Shown here one piece after another: positions 1 to 9,032 of a stretch of 64,000 nt of DNA. The first letter of the stretch is position 1. Each line of letters begins with the position of its first letter. The notes beneath the pieces were generated by a model, which saw nothing but the letters and a program-made list of their open reading frames with translations, was not told where the DNA came from and searched no databases. Both the position numbers and the translations under genes were made by a program. The DNA lies in the NCBI RefSeq assembly GCF_021390175.1, contig NZ_CP090004.1, positions 2,781,001-2,845,000 of the forward strand, written 5' to 3'. This DNA comes from Flagellimonas sp. HMM57. GTDB lineage: Bacteria; Bacteroidota; Bacteroidia; Flavobacteriales; Flavobacteriaceae.

Positions 1-1449
1 AATGAAATTGGTGAAAAGTATACTGCAATAGAACAAATGGATGCCGATGGCAAAACCATTGTTCCCGGTCTAATAGACGCGCACTGTCATTTTTATGGAT
101 TGGGCCTTAATCAGCAGGTCGTTGATTTGGTGGGAACCAAAAGTTTTCAGGAAATTGTTGATAGGGTGGTAGCGTTTCATAAAGAAAATCCTTCCAATTT
201 TATTCAGGGTAGAGGATGGGATCAGAATGATTGGGAAGTAAAAAAGTTTCCTACTAAGGATAAGTTGGACGAATTGTTTCCAGATACACCCATTGCATTG
301 GAGCGGGTTGACGGACATGCTTATTTGGTCAATCAGAAAGCATTGGATTTAGCAGGTATTACTCCAGAAACAAAGGTTGAAGGTGGGGCCATCATAAAAA
401 AAGAAGGAAAACCCACAGGTGTTCTGGTGGACAACCCAATGGGAATGGTAGATGCGGTCATCCCAAAACCGAATAGGATTAAACAGATTCAAGCACTTCA
501 AGATGCAGAACGTTTATGCTTTGATTATGGTCTGACCACCGTTAACGATGCAGGATTGCACAAACCCGTTATCGAGTTAATAGACAGTTTGCAACAATCA
601 GGTGATTTGTCCATACGGGTGTATGCCATGGTGAGCAATACCCCAGAAAATCTGGATTTTTATTTGGATAAGGGAATCGTTAAAACAGATAAATTGAATG
701 TTCGCTCCGTAAAAGTTTATGGTGATGGTGCTTTGGGTTCTAGAGGTGCAGCATTAAAAACGCCATACTCGGACCACGAAGGACATTTTGGAGCTATGAT
801 TACCCCAGTAGATGAAATAGAGGCTTTGGCAGAACGAATTGCTGCTTCGGATTATCAAATGAATACCCATGCTATTGGAGATTCGGCAAACATTGTGGTG
901 TTGCGAGCCTATAAAAAGGCGCTGGAAGGAAAAGAAGATAGGCGTTGGAAAGTGGAACACGCCCAAGTAATCTCAGCACAGGATTTTGATTATTTTGAGA
1001 ATGGAATTATCCCATCCATCCAACCTACTCATGCAACTAGTGATATGTACTGGGCGGAAGACCGTTTAGGAAAAGAACGGGTTAAAGGTGCATATGCCTT
1101 TAAAAAATTGTTGGACAAAGCAGGAACCGTAGCATTGGGAACCGACTTTCCCGTGGAGCAAGTGAGTCCATTCTTAACTTTTTATGCCGCTGTGGCAAGA
1201 CAGGATTTAGACAACTATCCCGAAGGAGGTTTTCAAATGAAAGACGCCTTATCAAGAGAAGAAACGCTAAAAGGGATGACCATTTGGGCGGCACATTCCA
1301 ATTTTGAAGAAGACGAAAAGGGAAGCATAGAAACTGGAAAAGTGGCCGATTTTGTAATCTTGAGCGATGATATCATGACAATTCCCGTGGAAGACATACC
1401 TAATCTTAAAGCAGAGCAGGTCTTTGTGGACGGTAAACAAGTTAAATAA
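1..1449 (+). CDS. YtcJ-like metal-dependent amidohydrolase (5' end cut off by window)
   Basis: The reading frame is open from the first base, so the true start lies upstream; the ATG at 37 is internal, because it is preceded in frame by coding-like residues and followed at once by the metal-binding segment VPGLIDAHCHF. That D-x-H-x-H motif, the later HAIGDSA and EHAQV histidine motifs, and GTDFPVE near the C-terminus are the usual zinc ligands and catalytic Asp of the amidohydrolase_3 (YtcJ) family. Family members hydrolyse amide or similar C-N bonds in the cytoplasm or periplasm; the substrate cannot be read from sequence. Any signal peptide would be in the missing part. It ends at a strong bidirectional hairpin shared with the convergent DUF2911 gene. 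Confidence 0.85.
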   Translation, partial: NEIGEKYTAIEQMDADGKTIVPGLIDAHCHFYGLGLNQQVVDLVGTKSFQEIVDRVVAFHKENPSNFIQGRGWDQNDWEVKKFPTKDKLDELFPDTPIALERVDGHAYLVNQKALDLAGITPETKVEGGAIIKKEGKPTGVLVDNPMGMVDAVIPKPNRIKQIQALQDAERLCFDYGLTTVNDAGLHKPVIELIDSLQQSGDLSIRVYAMVSNTPENLDFYLDKGIVKTDKLNVRSVKVYGDGALGSRGAALKTPYSDHEGHFGAMITPVDEIEALAERIAASDYQMNTHAIGDSANIVVLRAYKKALEGKEDRRWKVEHAQVISAQDFDYFENGIIPSIQPTHATSDMYWAEDRLGKERVKGAYAFKKLLDKAGTVALGTDFPVEQVSPFLTFYAAVARQDLDNYPEGGFQMKDALSREETLKGMTIWAAHSNFEEDEKGSIETGKVADFVILSDDIMTIPVEDIPNLKAEQVFVDGKQVK

Positions 1450-1451
1450 AA

Positions 1452-1473
1452 AAGCGAGCCATTTGGCTCGCTT
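1452..1473. terminator. Bidirectional intrinsic terminator
   Basis: A 9-bp perfect stem (AAGCGAGCC pairing GGCTCGCTT) with a 4-nt loop is flanked by an A-run on the left and a T-run on the right. It can stop transcription of the amidohydrolase from the left and of the DUF2911 gene from the right. Confidence 0.9.
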
Positions 1474-1498
1474 TTCTTTAATGCTTTATTTCTTTTGC

Positions 1499-2029
1499 TT
1501 AGAGGCTCATAGCTAAAGAAACACGTGTTGTTCCCCAGCCCATGATCATGTTTCCATCCTCATCAAAAGTGATTGAGAATGCCTCTAAAGATTCACTGTC
1601 AGTACTTGTCTTAGCACTAACCCTAGCTATATCAGCTGCCTTATCGTAAGAGTACGCTCCCCATTGATTTAGATTGCTGTTTAAAACTACTGTCCATTCG
1701 CCTTCCCCTGGAATAGTGAACAAAGCATAAGTTCCTGCTTTTACAGCAGTGCCACCAATAGTGGCATCTTTGTACAAAGTAATCTCTGGGGCTTCATTGG
1801 CTCCGGTTCTCCAAACCTTACCAGCAGGGGCAAGTTCAGAAACGCTACGTCCTTTTAATTGAGGACGACTGTAGATAATACGAACTGCTTTTTCAGAAAC
1901 TCTGTAACTGGAAGGATATGCAGCAATGTCCGCGGGGCTTTTATCCAAACCACTGAATTTTTGTGCGGTTGCTTCCGTTGAAAAAACCAACGAAACGATT
2001 AAGAAAGTAAATAAAAATACATTTTTCAT
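1499..2029 (-). CDS. DUF2911 secreted protein
   Basis: About 176 residues. The start at MKNVFLFTFLIVSL is preferred to a longer in-frame ATG at 2053 because it places a normal signal peptide (cut near TEATAQ) at the N-terminus. The mature protein has the DUF2911 hallmarks RIIYSRPQLKGR, GKVWRTGANEAPEI and AGTYALFTIPGEGEWT. The family is common in Bacteroidota and is predicted periplasmic or surface-exposed; no biochemical role is known to me. It is a single gene, convergent with the amidohydrolase and divergent from asnB. Confidence 0.85.
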   Translation of the reverse strand: MKNVFLFTFLIVSLVFSTEATAQKFSGLDKSPADIAAYPSSYRVSEKAVRIIYSRPQLKGRSVSELAPAGKVWRTGANEAPEITLYKDATIGGTAVKAGTYALFTIPGEGEWTVVLNSNLNQWGAYSYDKAADIARVSAKTSTDSESLEAFSITFDEDGNMIMGWGTTRVSLAMSL

Positions 2030-2234
2030 GATAGAAATTTTAGTTGTCCTCAAAACTAGGATGTTATTAAATGTTGTTTTTATAAAAAGACGTTAAAATT
2101 TAGCAACCTTACAAAGTGTTCATATTTCTTATTGGTATTACAATTTTGATATTAATTTTGTGATTTATTGATGTAAAACATTAAAAAATGAAACCTTTAT
2201 GGTATTCAATGTTTTATTATTGAAAGTATACGGT

Positions 2235-2242
2235 AATATTTG
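2235..2242 (+). promoter_or_regulatory. Weak Bacteroidota -7 element for asnB
   Basis: AATATTTG differs from the TAnnTTTG consensus by one base and lies 27 nt before the asnB start. No clear -33 TTTG is seen at the right distance, so this is only a suggestion. Confidence 0.35.
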
Positions 2243-2269
2243 TATTGAAATTGTTATAAAATAAAAATT

Positions 2270-3940
2270 ATGTGCGGAATTGTATGTGCGTTTGATGTAA
2301 AGGAAAGTACAGAAGTATTAAGACCTCAACTTTTAGAAATGTCTAAAAAAGTGAGGCATAGAGGTCCAGATTGGAGTGGGATTTATGCAGATGACAAAGC
2401 GATATTGACCCATGAAAGGTTGGCGATAGTCGATCCTGCATCAGGAAAACAGCCATTGTTCAGTGAAGATGGGAAATTGATTTTAGCTGCCAATGGCGAA
2501 ATTTATAACCACAGAGAATTAAGAAACCAGTTTGATGGGCGGTATGAATTTAAGACCGAATCGGATTGTGAAGTGATTTTGGCGCTCTATCAAGGAAAAG
2601 GAGTTGATTTTGTAGATGAGCTCAATGGTATTTTTGGTTTTGCGATTTATGACAGCGAAAAAGACGAATACTTTATTGCAAGGGATCATATGGGTATTAT
2701 CCCACTTTACATAGGATGGGATAAAAACGGTACTTTTTATGTTGCTTCCGAACTTAAGGCGTTGGAAGGAACATGCTCAAAGATTGAACTGTTTCCTCCA
2801 GGACATTATTTGCATAGTTCGGATGGTGAATTTAAACGATGGTATACCAGGGATTGGATGGACTATGAAGCGGTAAAGGAGAACGAGACCAGTATACAAG
2901 AAATTAAAGATGCGCTTGAAGCTGCTGTGCACCGTCAATTAATGTCAGATGTGCCTTATGGAGTTTTACTATCCGGCGGATTGGATTCTTCGGTAACTTC
3001 TGCTATTGCAAAGAAGTATTCTCAAAAGCGAATTGAATCGGGAGATACAAAGGAAGCTTGGTGGCCTCAGCTGCATTCATTTTCGGTTGGTTTGGAAGGT
3101 TCCCCAGATTTAGCTGCTGCTCAAAAAGTAGCGGATCATATTGGAACCATCCATCATGAAATAAAATTTACCATTCAAGAAGGCCTAGATGCCATAAAAG
3201 ATGTTGTTTACAACTTAGAGACTTATGATATTACCACGATAAGAGCATCGACGCCCATGTATTTAATGGCCAGGGTAATCAAATCTATGGGCATAAAAAT
3301 GGTATTGTCAGGAGAAGGGGCAGATGAACTGTTTGGCGGATACCTGTATTTTCACAAGGCACCAAGCCCAAAAGACTTTCATGAAGAAACTGTAAGAAAA
3401 CTGGATAAGTTGCATATGTATGATTGCCTTAGAGCCAATAAATCACTCGCAGCATGGGGAATTGAGGGGCGCGTTCCCTTCTTGGACAAGGAATTTATGG
3501 ATGTAGCCATGCGTATCAATCCAAAAGATAAAATGATCAATGGAGAACGTATGGAGAAGTGGGTGGTTCGCAAAGCGTTCGAATCTTATCTTCCAGAAAG
3601 TGTAGCGTGGAGGCAAAAGGAGCAATTTTCGGATGGTGTGGGATATAGTTGGATCGATACTTTAAAGAAAATAGTGAATGAAGAGGTCAGCGATGAAAAA
3701 CTAGCAAATGCACATTTTAAGTTTCCCATTCAAACACCAACCTCAAAGGAAGAATATTATTATCGCTCCATATTTGAAGGTCATTTTCCTTCTGATGCCG
3801 CTGCATCGAGCGTTCCCCAAGAGCCTTCAGTGGCTTGTAGTACAAAAATTGCATTGGAATGGGACGAGGCATTCAAAAACATGAACGATCCATCAGGTAG
3901 GGCCGTGGCTAACGTTCATGAAGATGCCTATATGAAATAA
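2270..3940 (+). CDS. asnB: Asparagine synthase B (glutamine-hydrolysing)
   Basis: 556 residues, normal length. The protein begins MCGIV, so Cys2 becomes the N-terminal nucleophile of the class II glutaminase domain (about 1-190) after Met removal. The synthetase domain follows with the ATP pyrophosphatase loop LLSGGLDSS and the GEGADELFGGY and GRVPFLDKEF motifs typical of AsnB. It converts aspartate, glutamine and ATP to asparagine in the cytoplasm. It is a lone transcription unit: a -7-like AATATTTG lies about 30 nt upstream of the start, and a GNRA-looped terminator follows. Confidence 0.95.
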   Translation: MCGIVCAFDVKESTEVLRPQLLEMSKKVRHRGPDWSGIYADDKAILTHERLAIVDPASGKQPLFSEDGKLILAANGEIYNHRELRNQFDGRYEFKTESDCEVILALYQGKGVDFVDELNGIFGFAIYDSEKDEYFIARDHMGIIPLYIGWDKNGTFYVASELKALEGTCSKIELFPPGHYLHSSDGEFKRWYTRDWMDYEAVKENETSIQEIKDALEAAVHRQLMSDVPYGVLLSGGLDSSVTSAIAKKYSQKRIESGDTKEAWWPQLHSFSVGLEGSPDLAAAQKVADHIGTIHHEIKFTIQEGLDAIKDVVYNLETYDITTIRASTPMYLMARVIKSMGIKMVLSGEGADELFGGYLYFHKAPSPKDFHEETVRKLDKLHMYDCLRANKSLAAWGIEGRVPFLDKEFMDVAMRINPKDKMINGERMEKWVVRKAFESYLPESVAWRQKEQFSDGVGYSWIDTLKKIVNEEVSDEKLANAHFKFPIQTPTSKEEYYYRSIFEGHFPSDAAASSVPQEPSVACSTKIALEWDEAFKNMNDPSGRAVANVHEDAYMK

Positions 3941-4001
3941 CCAACCAATTATAGTTTATGATGTAGGAGGATGTAGTTTTGTTTCATTTTCTATTAGTCG
4001 G

Positions 4002-4027
4002 AAGAGCCCCTTGAAAGAGGGGCTCTT
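4002..4027 (+). terminator. Intrinsic terminator after asnB
   Basis: The stem AAGAGCCCCTT pairs with GAGGGGCTCTT around a GAAA tetraloop, followed by TTTAATTT. It lies 60 nt after the asnB stop. Confidence 0.9.
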
Positions 4028-4125
4028 TAATTTAAAAAGACAAAAATGAAAGCGGTAAATATTATCCATGTTTTTCACATTTTTTGTTGATAACTTAAAG
4101 AGGTGAAACTGCCCCAACTGCCTAA

Positions 4126-6129
<2,004 letters not shown>

Positions 6130-6150
6130 ATAACCTTTATTTCACAACAA

Positions 6151-6175
6151 AAACTCGCTCTAACAAAGCGAGTTT
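6151..6175 (+). terminator. Intrinsic terminator after gyrB
   Basis: The 9-bp stem AAACTCGCT pairs with AGCGAGTTT around a 7-nt loop, followed by a T-run. It lies 21 nt after the stop. Confidence 0.9.
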
Positions 6176-6201
6176 TTTAGTTTTAAGAAAAATTTTACAA
6201 A

Positions 6202-7209
6202 ATGAAAAGAATCTTTCTTTTATGTACGTTATGTAGTTTTTCTTTTGGAATATCACAATCCAACCTTAATGACCTTTTGGCTGCGGGGCTTAATGACGCC
6301 GAACGGTTTTCTACAGATTACTTGGCGCCAGTAACAGAAGCCGGTATTTATAGTATATCCAATGGCTGGTACAATACAGCCGATGCAAAACCCTTGGGAG
6401 GTTTTGAAATCTCTATTATTGGAAACCTAACAGGATTTAAAAATAAGGATGACAAAAAAGCATTCAATTTAGATACAGCCGACTATGAAAATCTCCGTTT
6501 TGCAGACGGAAGTGCTTCAAAAGAAGTAGCAACCGCGCTGGGCGATATAGATGGAGTTATAGTTGCAGTAGATGCAACTGTTGAAGGACAAACTATTAGC
6601 ACGCAATTTGAACTGCCCACAGGTTTGGGAGATGATATAAATTTTGTGCCTTCAGGCTTTATACAGGCAAGCGTGGGTTTGATTAAGGGTACGGAAATAA
6701 AAGCAAGGTTCTTGCCCAAAATAGATACGGATGATGTGGCTATCGGACTTTTTGGTGTTGGTATACAACATGATTTCACCAAACATCTGCCAGCGGATAA
6801 AATGTTGCCCGTTGCCATATCAGGTGTTATAGGGTATACCAGATTAAAAGGCGAGTATGATTTTACAAGCACAGATTTGATAAATGGAGAGAATCAAAGG
6901 CTTGATGCACAATTCAATTCTTGGAATTTTAGTGCCGTTGTTTCAACGCGTTTGCCGATAATCAATTTTTATGGAGGCTTAAGTTACATAACAGGAAAGT
7001 CGGATATAGATCTTTTGGGAACATATGAAGTAGGTCCTGTTGGTACACCAATCGTTTACACCGACCCATTTTCCATAGAAAATAAAGTTAATGGTGTAAC
7101 TGCAAATGTTGGTACAAAATTAAAACTCGGCTTCTTTCGACTTAACGCTGATTATAATATAGCGGAATTCAACACTTTGACGTTCGGTATCAACTTTGGA
7201 TTCAGATAA
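6202..7209 (+). CDS. DUF6588-like outer-membrane beta-barrel protein
   Basis: 335 residues with a signal peptide (MKRIFLLCTLCSFSFGISQS). The mature part opens with a SNLNDLLAAGLNDAERFSTDYLAPVTEAGIYSISNGWY-like segment that I recognise from flavobacterial proteins annotated as DUF6588. It continues with alternating hydrophobic/polar strands and ends in an aromatic residue pattern (LTFGINFGFR) typical of barrel insertion signals. The role is unknown. It follows gyrB, but the terminator between them argues against co-transcription. The family assignment is from memory; the outer-membrane call rests on the signal peptide and C-terminus. Confidence 0.65.
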   Translation: MKRIFLLCTLCSFSFGISQSNLNDLLAAGLNDAERFSTDYLAPVTEAGIYSISNGWYNTADAKPLGGFEISIIGNLTGFKNKDDKKAFNLDTADYENLRFADGSASKEVATALGDIDGVIVAVDATVEGQTISTQFELPTGLGDDINFVPSGFIQASVGLIKGTEIKARFLPKIDTDDVAIGLFGVGIQHDFTKHLPADKMLPVAISGVIGYTRLKGEYDFTSTDLINGENQRLDAQFNSWNFSAVVSTRLPIINFYGGLSYITGKSDIDLLGTYEVGPVGTPIVYTDPFSIENKVNGVTANVGTKLKLGFFRLNADYNIAEFNTLTFGINFGFR

Positions 7210-7216
7210 AATTAAG

Positions 7217-7245
7217 GAAAGGCTCAAATTTTCATTGGGCCTTTC
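7217..7245. terminator. Terminator between convergent genes
   Basis: The stem GAAAGGCTCA pairs with TGGGCCTTTC (one G-T wobble) around a short AT-rich loop. It sits between the DUF6588-like gene and the convergent lipoprotein gene. Confidence 0.75.
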
Positions 7246-7271
7246 TATATTATCTTATTTCTTTCAATTTA

Positions 7272-7640
7272 CTATTCACGTACTGCGAAAACACCACCAT
7301 TTTCCAAAGATAGAATCTCTGGCTCATTGGTCTCTTCAATATTTACGATAACATCAGAAATTTCGGTATCTGAATAAATGATGTTGTAAATACCATCATC
7401 TTCAGACCATCTAAAATCGGTATAAAAATCTATGGTGTTATTGGAATAGCGTTGGTATCTTCCTAGATACACATCATTAAAAATCCACTCCTCTCTCACG
7501 GAAGCTTCATTTTTACTCTCTAAGGTAGTTGCGGACTTGACCCAAGTACCTAATATAGGGTCGTTATTTTCTGGGATACTGGTACAGTTGCTGATTGCAA
7601 TAATGGATACAATGGACAGCAATGAAAAGAGCTTTTTCAT
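7272..7640 (-). CDS. Small lipocalin-like lipoprotein, function unknown
   Basis: 122 residues from the second Met (MKKLFSLL); an in-frame ATG two codons earlier is also possible. The lipobox AISNC gives a lipid-modified mature protein starting at Cys. The mature domain (DPILGTWVKSATT...EEWIFNDVYLGRYQRY) has the GTW start and short-strand pattern of the small lipocalin-like lipoproteins common in Bacteroidota. No catalytic motif is seen. It is convergent with the DUF6588-like gene and divergent from mdh. Confidence 0.7.
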   Translation of the reverse strand: MKKLFSLLSIVSIIAISNCTSIPENNDPILGTWVKSATTLESKNEASVREEWIFNDVYLGRYQRYSNNTIDFYTDFRWSEDDGIYNIIYSDTEISDVIVNIEETNEPEILSLENGGVFAVRE

Positions 7641-7851
7641 AAGCATGTAGGTTAATAGTAATTTGGGACTATAATAACGTTCAGATATAAGAAATTATTG
7701 CGTGGAAATCGGTTTTATATGTGATGCTGGTTGACTTATTTGGTTAATTATATAGTTTGCTGACATAAAACTCAATTCTCTAACAAAACATTATGAGGAT
7801 TAGCATTGCCGAAAATGGTTAAAAGTCAGGTTTTTTCTAAGGGAAATGCTG

Positions 7852-7859
7852 TATTTTTG
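7852..7859 (+). promoter_or_regulatory. -7 promoter element of mdh
   Basis: TATTTTTG matches TAnnTTTG exactly, 25 nt before the mdh start. The -33 region is T-rich (TTTTTT) but lacks a clear TTTG. Confidence 0.6.
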
Positions 7860-7884
7860 CGCCAATAATTTTAAACCGAAAAAC

Positions 7885-8811
7885 ATGAAAGTAACCGTAG
7901 TTGGAGCAGGTGCAGTTGGGGCTAGCTGTGCTGAATATATTGCAATGAAAGATTTTGCATCAGAAGTAGTATTGCTAGACATTAAAGAAGGATATGCCGA
8001 AGGGAAAGCAATGGACTTGATGCAAACAGCCTCCTTAAATGGTTTTGATACCAAGATTACTGGAAGTACCAGTGATTATGCTAAAACTGCGGGCAGTGAT
8101 ATCGCTGTAATAACTTCAGGGATACCACGTAAACCTGGAATGACACGAGAAGAATTGATAGGAATCAATGCGGGTATTGTCAAAACAGTTGCTTCAAGCT
8201 TATTGGAACATTCTCCAAATGTTATTCTTATTGTTGTTAGTAATCCAATGGATACCATGACCTATTTGGTACATAAGACAACCGATTTGCCTAAGCACAG
8301 AATAATTGGTATGGGAGGTGCTTTGGACAGTGCTCGATTTAAATACCGGTTGGCAGAAGCCCTAGATGCACCGATTTCTGATGTAGACGGTATGGTGATA
8401 GGGGGACATAGTGATACGGGTATGGTACCGTTGATCAACCATGCTGCGCGTAATAGTGTCAAGGTTTCTGAATTTTTAGCAGAAGACCGTATGCAGCAAG
8501 TTGTAGAAGATACTAAAGTAGGAGGTGCCACCCTTACTAAATTACTGGGAACCAGTGCTTGGTACGCACCTGGTGCGGCTGTTTCTTCATTGGTACAGGC
8601 AATAGCTTGTGACCAGAAGAAAATGTTCCCTTGTTCTACCTTTTTGGAAGGTGAATATGATCTTAACGATATCTGTATAGGTGTTCCAGTGTTACTGGGA
8701 AAAAATGGTATTGAAAAAATAGTTGAGATTGATTTGAGCGATGCGGAAAAAGCCAAAATGCAAGAAAGTGCGGAAGGTGTAAGAAAGACCAACGGACTGC
8801 TCCAGTTGTAA
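7885..8811 (+). CDS. mdh: Malate dehydrogenase
   Basis: 308 residues. The start at MKVTVVGAGAVG is chosen because it begins exactly at the NAD-binding beta strand (GAGAVGASC); a longer frame from 7846 would begin before the promoter -7 element. LactateDH-like MDH features are present: the VVSNPMDTMTYLV segment, GMGGALDSARFKYRLAE, and the catalytic histidine in GGHSDTGMVP. It catalyses malate to oxaloacetate with NAD in the TCA cycle. It is a lone gene. The long imperfect hairpin after it (8829-8914) may act as its 3' end. Confidence 0.95.
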   Translation: MKVTVVGAGAVGASCAEYIAMKDFASEVVLLDIKEGYAEGKAMDLMQTASLNGFDTKITGSTSDYAKTAGSDIAVITSGIPRKPGMTREELIGINAGIVKTVASSLLEHSPNVILIVVSNPMDTMTYLVHKTTDLPKHRIIGMGGALDSARFKYRLAEALDAPISDVDGMVIGGHSDTGMVPLINHAARNSVKVSEFLAEDRMQQVVEDTKVGGATLTKLLGTSAWYAPGAAVSSLVQAIACDQKKMFPCSTFLEGEYDLNDICIGVPVLLGKNGIEKIVEIDLSDAEKAKMQESAEGVRKTNGLLQL

Positions 8812-8828
8812 TCTAAAAAATTATACCT

Positions 8829-8914
8829 AAAAATTGTCATTTTGGGCAGCGCCAAAAATCTGAAAATTAAATTTTCTTTGATTTTTTACAACCGCTGTTT
8901 GGAATGACAATTTT
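8829..8914. repeat. Long imperfect palindrome, REP/MITE-like intergenic element
   Basis: AAAATTGTCATT at 8830-8841 is the exact reverse complement of 8903-8914. Inside it, 8842-8851 pairs with 8893-8902 through five G-U wobbles plus CAGCG/CGCTG; then AAAAATC (8854-8860) pairs with GATTTTT (8880-8886), and GAAAATT (8862-8868) with AATTTTC (8870-8876). The whole 86-nt segment can fold into one near-continuous hairpin. It lies between mdh and the secDF promoter and codes for nothing. Confidence 0.65.
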
Positions 8915-8962
8915 GGTTTTTGGCAATCAAGATTTGTTCCATTTGCATTAACCCTAAATTCT

Positions 8963-8994
8963 ATTGGCAAATCTTGTGGGAAATGATATATTTG
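8963..8994 (+). promoter_or_regulatory. secDF promoter (-33 / -7)
   Basis: ATTG at 8963-8966, a 20-nt spacer and TATATTTG at 8987-8994 fit the Bacteroidota TTTG-N19-21-TAnnTTTG pattern very well. The start codon is 39 nt downstream of the -7 element. Confidence 0.7.
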
Positions 8995-9032
8995 CACGCT
9001 GTTTAAGAAAAACATCTAAAATATAATAATCA

